Positions 61,758-64,000 of a stretch of 64,000 nucleotides of DNA are shown piece by piece. The DNA lies in NCBI GenBank assembly GCA_022827185.1, contig JAJDTM010000005.1, positions 248,001 through 312,000 of the forward strand, written 5' to 3'. Under the pieces are notes generated by a model. The model saw nothing but the letters and a program-made list of their open reading frames with translations. It had not been told where the DNA came from and searched no databases. Position 1 is the first letter of the stretch; every line of letters begins with the position of its first letter. The translations under genes were made by a program, and so were the position numbers. This stretch comes from Candidatus Poribacteria bacterium (GTDB lineage Bacteria > Poribacteria > WGA-4E > WGA-3G).

Positions 61758-62507
61758 ATGCCTAAAGTTACCTTTGTTTTGTCGCTATGCGCGCTCCTGA
61801 TTATCCCCAGCCTTAGTATCGCCAATGTCGCAGAAGACGGACTCGTCGCCTACTGGCCCTTTGATGAAGGCGATGGTAAAAAAGCCGAAGATATCACTGG
61901 CAATGGACATGACGGAGAATTTAACGGGAATCCCAAGTGGATTGATGGAAAGTTCGGTACCGGACTCGAATTTGACGGTGAGGAGGACCATGTCGTTGTC
62001 GCCGATGACGCCGCTTTAGCAATTGAAGAAAATATCACCTTCATGGCGTGGTTCAGTCCAAACGATGTACTCACCAGACGCCGCTTAATGGTTAAAAATA
62101 ACTCTATCTTCGTTATTTTTGACTTCGGTAATGTGGATAGCATCGATTTCCTCGTCAAACCGAACAATACCTTTGCAGAATCCAAAACAACCGATTGGAA
62201 AATTGGCGAATGGTATCACTTCGCTGGGACGTTCGATGGAAAGACCATGAAGGTCTACGTGAACGGCAAGCTCGAAGGCGAAGCGGATAACGATGTACCG
62301 ATTGCGCCTTCCAACTTAGAACTTTGGATTGGTGGTGACGATTTCGGGAGACCAACCGACTTTTTCCCGGGTAAAATTGATGAAGTACGCCTTTATGAGA
62401 AAACCTTGAGCGAAGCCGACATCCAAAAGGTCATGGAGACACCACAAGACGTTGAAGCGCGTGGTAAACTCACCACAACGTGGGGGAAACTAAAGACTGG
62501 GTTATAA
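61758..62507 (+). CDS. Exported LamG/concanavalin-like domain protein with TTWG tail
   Basis: 249 residues. Signal peptide (residues 1-22, ending SIANVA). One LamG-type jelly roll (about 28-225): DGLVAYWPFDEGDGKKAEDI, GHDGEFNGNPKWIDGKFG, WYHFAGTFDGKTMKVYVNGK and KIDEVRLYEKTLSEADI. It then ends GKLTTTWGKLKTGL, the third protein of the window with a TTWGxLK tail. Probable sugar or surface binding. ATG behind AGGAGA. Confidence 0.9.
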   Translation: MPKVTFVLSLCALLIIPSLSIANVAEDGLVAYWPFDEGDGKKAEDITGNGHDGEFNGNPKWIDGKFGTGLEFDGEEDHVVVADDAALAIEENITFMAWFSPNDVLTRRRLMVKNNSIFVIFDFGNVDSIDFLVKPNNTFAESKTTDWKIGEWYHFAGTFDGKTMKVYVNGKLEGEADNDVPIAPSNLELWIGGDDFGRPTDFFPGKIDEVRLYEKTLSEADIQKVMETPQDVEARGKLTTTWGKLKTGL

Positions 62508-62544
62508 GATAATCGTCCTAAAAACAAAAATTGCGGAGGCATGC

Positions 62545-63123
62545 ATGTCAACGCTTACGGCACAAACCCATCTGACACCTGAGGAATACCTCACTTGGGA
62601 ACGCAAGCAGCCCTTTAAAAACGAATACCACAACGGACAGATCATCGCGATGTCTGGAGCAAGCCGTTCGCATAATCGCATCACGGTAGATATAACAATT
62701 CAACTTGGCAACCAATTAATGGATAGTGAGTGTGAAGTCTTCGCTAACGAGATGCGCGTAAGGACGAGTCCGGAGATCTCCTACTTCTACCCGGACGTTA
62801 TCGTTGTCTGTGGTGAACCTCGTTTTGAGGATGACACCTTTGACACACTCCTCAATCCAATTGTTGTTGTAGAAGTGCTATCACCCTCAACAGCGGCGTA
62901 TGACCGTGGTGAGAAATTTGAGTACTATAAGCAGCTCGCGTCCTTGCAAGAATACATCCTGATTTCACAGGACAGGGTACGCGTTGAGTCCTACCAACGC
63001 CAAGGCACGCGATGGCTCCATAACACCTTGCAGCGTCTTGAGGATGTGCTATCACTCCCTTCAATTGAATGTGAGGTGCCTTTGCGTGCCATCTACAGAC
63101 GTGTCGTGCACAATGCATCATAA
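62545..63123 (+). CDS. Uma2/DUF820 family restriction-endonuclease-fold protein
   Basis: 192 residues. The PD-(D/E)xK core is visible as YFYPDVIVVCG and PIVVVEVLSPSTAAYDRGEK, with LTPEEYLTWERKQPFKNEYH near the start. The family is expanded in cyanobacteria and similar genomes; cellular role uncertain. ATG behind GGAGG. Confidence 0.9.
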   Translation: MSTLTAQTHLTPEEYLTWERKQPFKNEYHNGQIIAMSGASRSHNRITVDITIQLGNQLMDSECEVFANEMRVRTSPEISYFYPDVIVVCGEPRFEDDTFDTLLNPIVVVEVLSPSTAAYDRGEKFEYYKQLASLQEYILISQDRVRVESYQRQGTRWLHNTLQRLEDVLSLPSIECEVPLRAIYRRVVHNAS

Positions 63124-63177
63124 AAGTTTCAGTTCGCTTCGCTTTCAGTTAAAAGGGTTTCTGTAGCGACTACGGTA

Positions 63178-63250
63178 AACGGGACTGCCACAAGAGGTTT
63201 CTGAACTGATAACTCTCACTGCGAGGCAACTGACAACCGATAACTATATG
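63178..63250. repeat. Repeat tract with a reverse copy of MITE A interior
   Basis: GATAACTCTCACTGCGAGGC (63208-63227) is the reverse complement of bases inside MITE-like copy A (9992-10012). It is followed by AACTGACAACCGATAACTAT, of the AACTGATAAC repeat type. Confidence 0.6.
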
Positions 63251-63268
63251 CAATAGGAAGGAATTTGC

Positions 63269-64000
63269 ATGGCAACCCAGCAGAAACGCCCCGTCGTTCT
63301 CATCATTCGAGACGGCTGGGGCAATAATCCGTATCCTGAATTTAACAACGCCAACGCCGTTCATCTCGCAAAAACACCTGTAGATGATTGGCTTCGGCAA
63401 AACTATCCACACGTACAGATCCACACTTCAGGCGAAAATGTTGGGCTACCCGCGGGTGTTATTGGCAACAGTGAGGTCGGACATCAGAACATCGGCGCAG
63501 GACGTATCGTGAATCAGGAACTCCTCCGTATCAGTACCATGATCCGCTCCGGCGAGTTTGCACAGAACGAGGTGCTCTTAGACGCGATTGCTCACGTAAA
63601 AAAACACGGGACGTATCTGCATCTTATGGGGTTAGCAAGCGATGCCGGTGTTCACAGTTCACTTGAACATCTCTATGGGCTGCTCACACTCGCTAAGGCG
63701 AACGGACTCGAATCTAACCAAGTTTTGATTCACAATTTCAGCGATGGACGCGACTGTCAGCCTGACCTCGGTATCCAATTCTGTGAGCAAATTGAGGCGA
63801 AGTTGAAAGAGATCGGGATCGGACAGATAGCCTCCGTTGTTGGTCGCTATTACGCCATGGATCGGGATGACCGATGGGAACGTGTTGAGATTGCGTACCG
63901 TCTCTTAACCGAAGGCATCGGCGATCGCGTCAGCACCGCGACAGATGCCTATCGCGACTATTACGAAAACCCCGATGATGCCAATCTCAAAGGAGATGAG
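63269..64000 (+). CDS. gpmI: 2,3-bisphosphoglycerate-independent phosphoglycerate mutase, 3' end cut
   Basis: Glycolytic interconversion of 3- and 2-phosphoglycerate by the metal-dependent mutase. Missing from the ORF track because the frame runs off the window. The 244 residues visible include VVLIIRDGWGNNPYP (metal Asp), VIGNSEVGHQNIGAGRIV (catalytic Ser in GNSEVGH), GLASDAGVHSSLEHL, FSDGRDCQP and GRYYAMDRDDRWERV, all diagnostic. ATG 63269 lies behind AGGAAGG. Confidence 0.95.
   Translation, partial: MATQQKRPVVLIIRDGWGNNPYPEFNNANAVHLAKTPVDDWLRQNYPHVQIHTSGENVGLPAGVIGNSEVGHQNIGAGRIVNQELLRISTMIRSGEFAQNEVLLDAIAHVKKHGTYLHLMGLASDAGVHSSLEHLYGLLTLAKANGLESNQVLIHNFSDGRDCQPDLGIQFCEQIEAKLKEIGIGQIASVVGRYYAMDRDDRWERVEIAYRLLTEGIGDRVSTATDAYRDYYENPDDANLKGDE

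Overview
This window is moderate-GC bacterial chromosome with intact housekeeping genes (uvrA, pcrA-type helicase, gatC, gatA, alaS, recX, coaD, gpmI) in a large accessory background. The background is rich in Gfo/Idh/MocA oxidoreductases, a phytanoyl-CoA dioxygenase-like enzyme, a CehA/McbA metallohydrolase, a ThuA protein, PD40/WD40 propellers, LamG, dockerin and PNPFNP-type C-terminal domains, small toxin-antitoxin remnants and many interspersed repeats. From family knowledge this points to Candidatus Poribacteria or a close FCB/PVC-like relative; this is an inference, since no rRNA is present. I saw no tRNA, rRNA, CRISPR array or complete insertion sequence.

Layout. 0-11.5 kb: 3' part of uvrA, pcrA-gatC-gatA and a small membrane protein, a CtpA-type protease and a methylmalonate-semialdehyde dehydrogenase with a MITE-like element just upstream. 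11.5-19.8 kb: a defence/toxin-antitoxin patch with a PIN protein, two paralogous doubled-motif proteins, a hidden antitoxin-like ORF with no normal start codon, a TPR protein, a DUF262 gene cut short by a MITE-like element, and a restriction-modification system whose BsaWI-like endonuclease gene is tandemly duplicated. 19.8-21.8 kb: an inositol-type pair (IolE-like, IolG). 21.9-30.5 kb, mostly minus strand: MacB-like ABC transporter, LarB, YtxH, DUF948, AlaRS, RecX, ThuA. 30.7-42.2 kb: a WD40-metzincin fusion, coaD, a TonB-dependent receptor, two carboxypeptidase-regulatory-like paralogs, two Gfo/Idh enzymes, an orphan ABC ATPase and a PhyH enzyme. 42.3-51.6 kb: a BrnT/BrnA-like pair, CehA/McbA hydrolase, an MDR dehydrogenase lacking zinc ligands, an EamA exporter, an M61-like lipoprotein peptidase and a cyclase. 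51.7-55.1 kb: a tandemly duplicated [PD40 propeller + small lipoprotein] module. 55.1-64 kb: aldo/keto reductase-like protein, methyltransferase and a decayed copy of its 3' end, orphan antitoxin, a 1280-aa secreted glycosidase-like protein, a LamG protein, a Uma2 endonuclease and the 5' part of gpmI.

Three themes tie the window together. (1) Three exported or membrane-associated proteins of unrelated fold end in the same short tail, TTWGxLK, which may be a lineage-specific C-terminal signal. (2) A family of small non-coding elements with ends AGGACTTACG...CGTAAGTCCT occurs in at least five places, extends ORFs artificially, sits next to start codons and appears to have truncated a gene. (3) Other short repeats (a shared 5' leader ACCGAACCGCAAGGAAA, a GGCACACGGAGTGTGCC hairpin, AACTGATAAC-type tracts) sit at gene boundaries and may act as portable translation or termination signals.

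Gene starts were moved from the ORF track where a ribosome binding site, a signal peptide or an overlapping repeat argues for it (mmsA, iolG, ThuA, Gfo/Idh at 41 kb, BrnT, CehA/McbA, M61, both PD40/lipoprotein modules, and the two genes at 55 kb).
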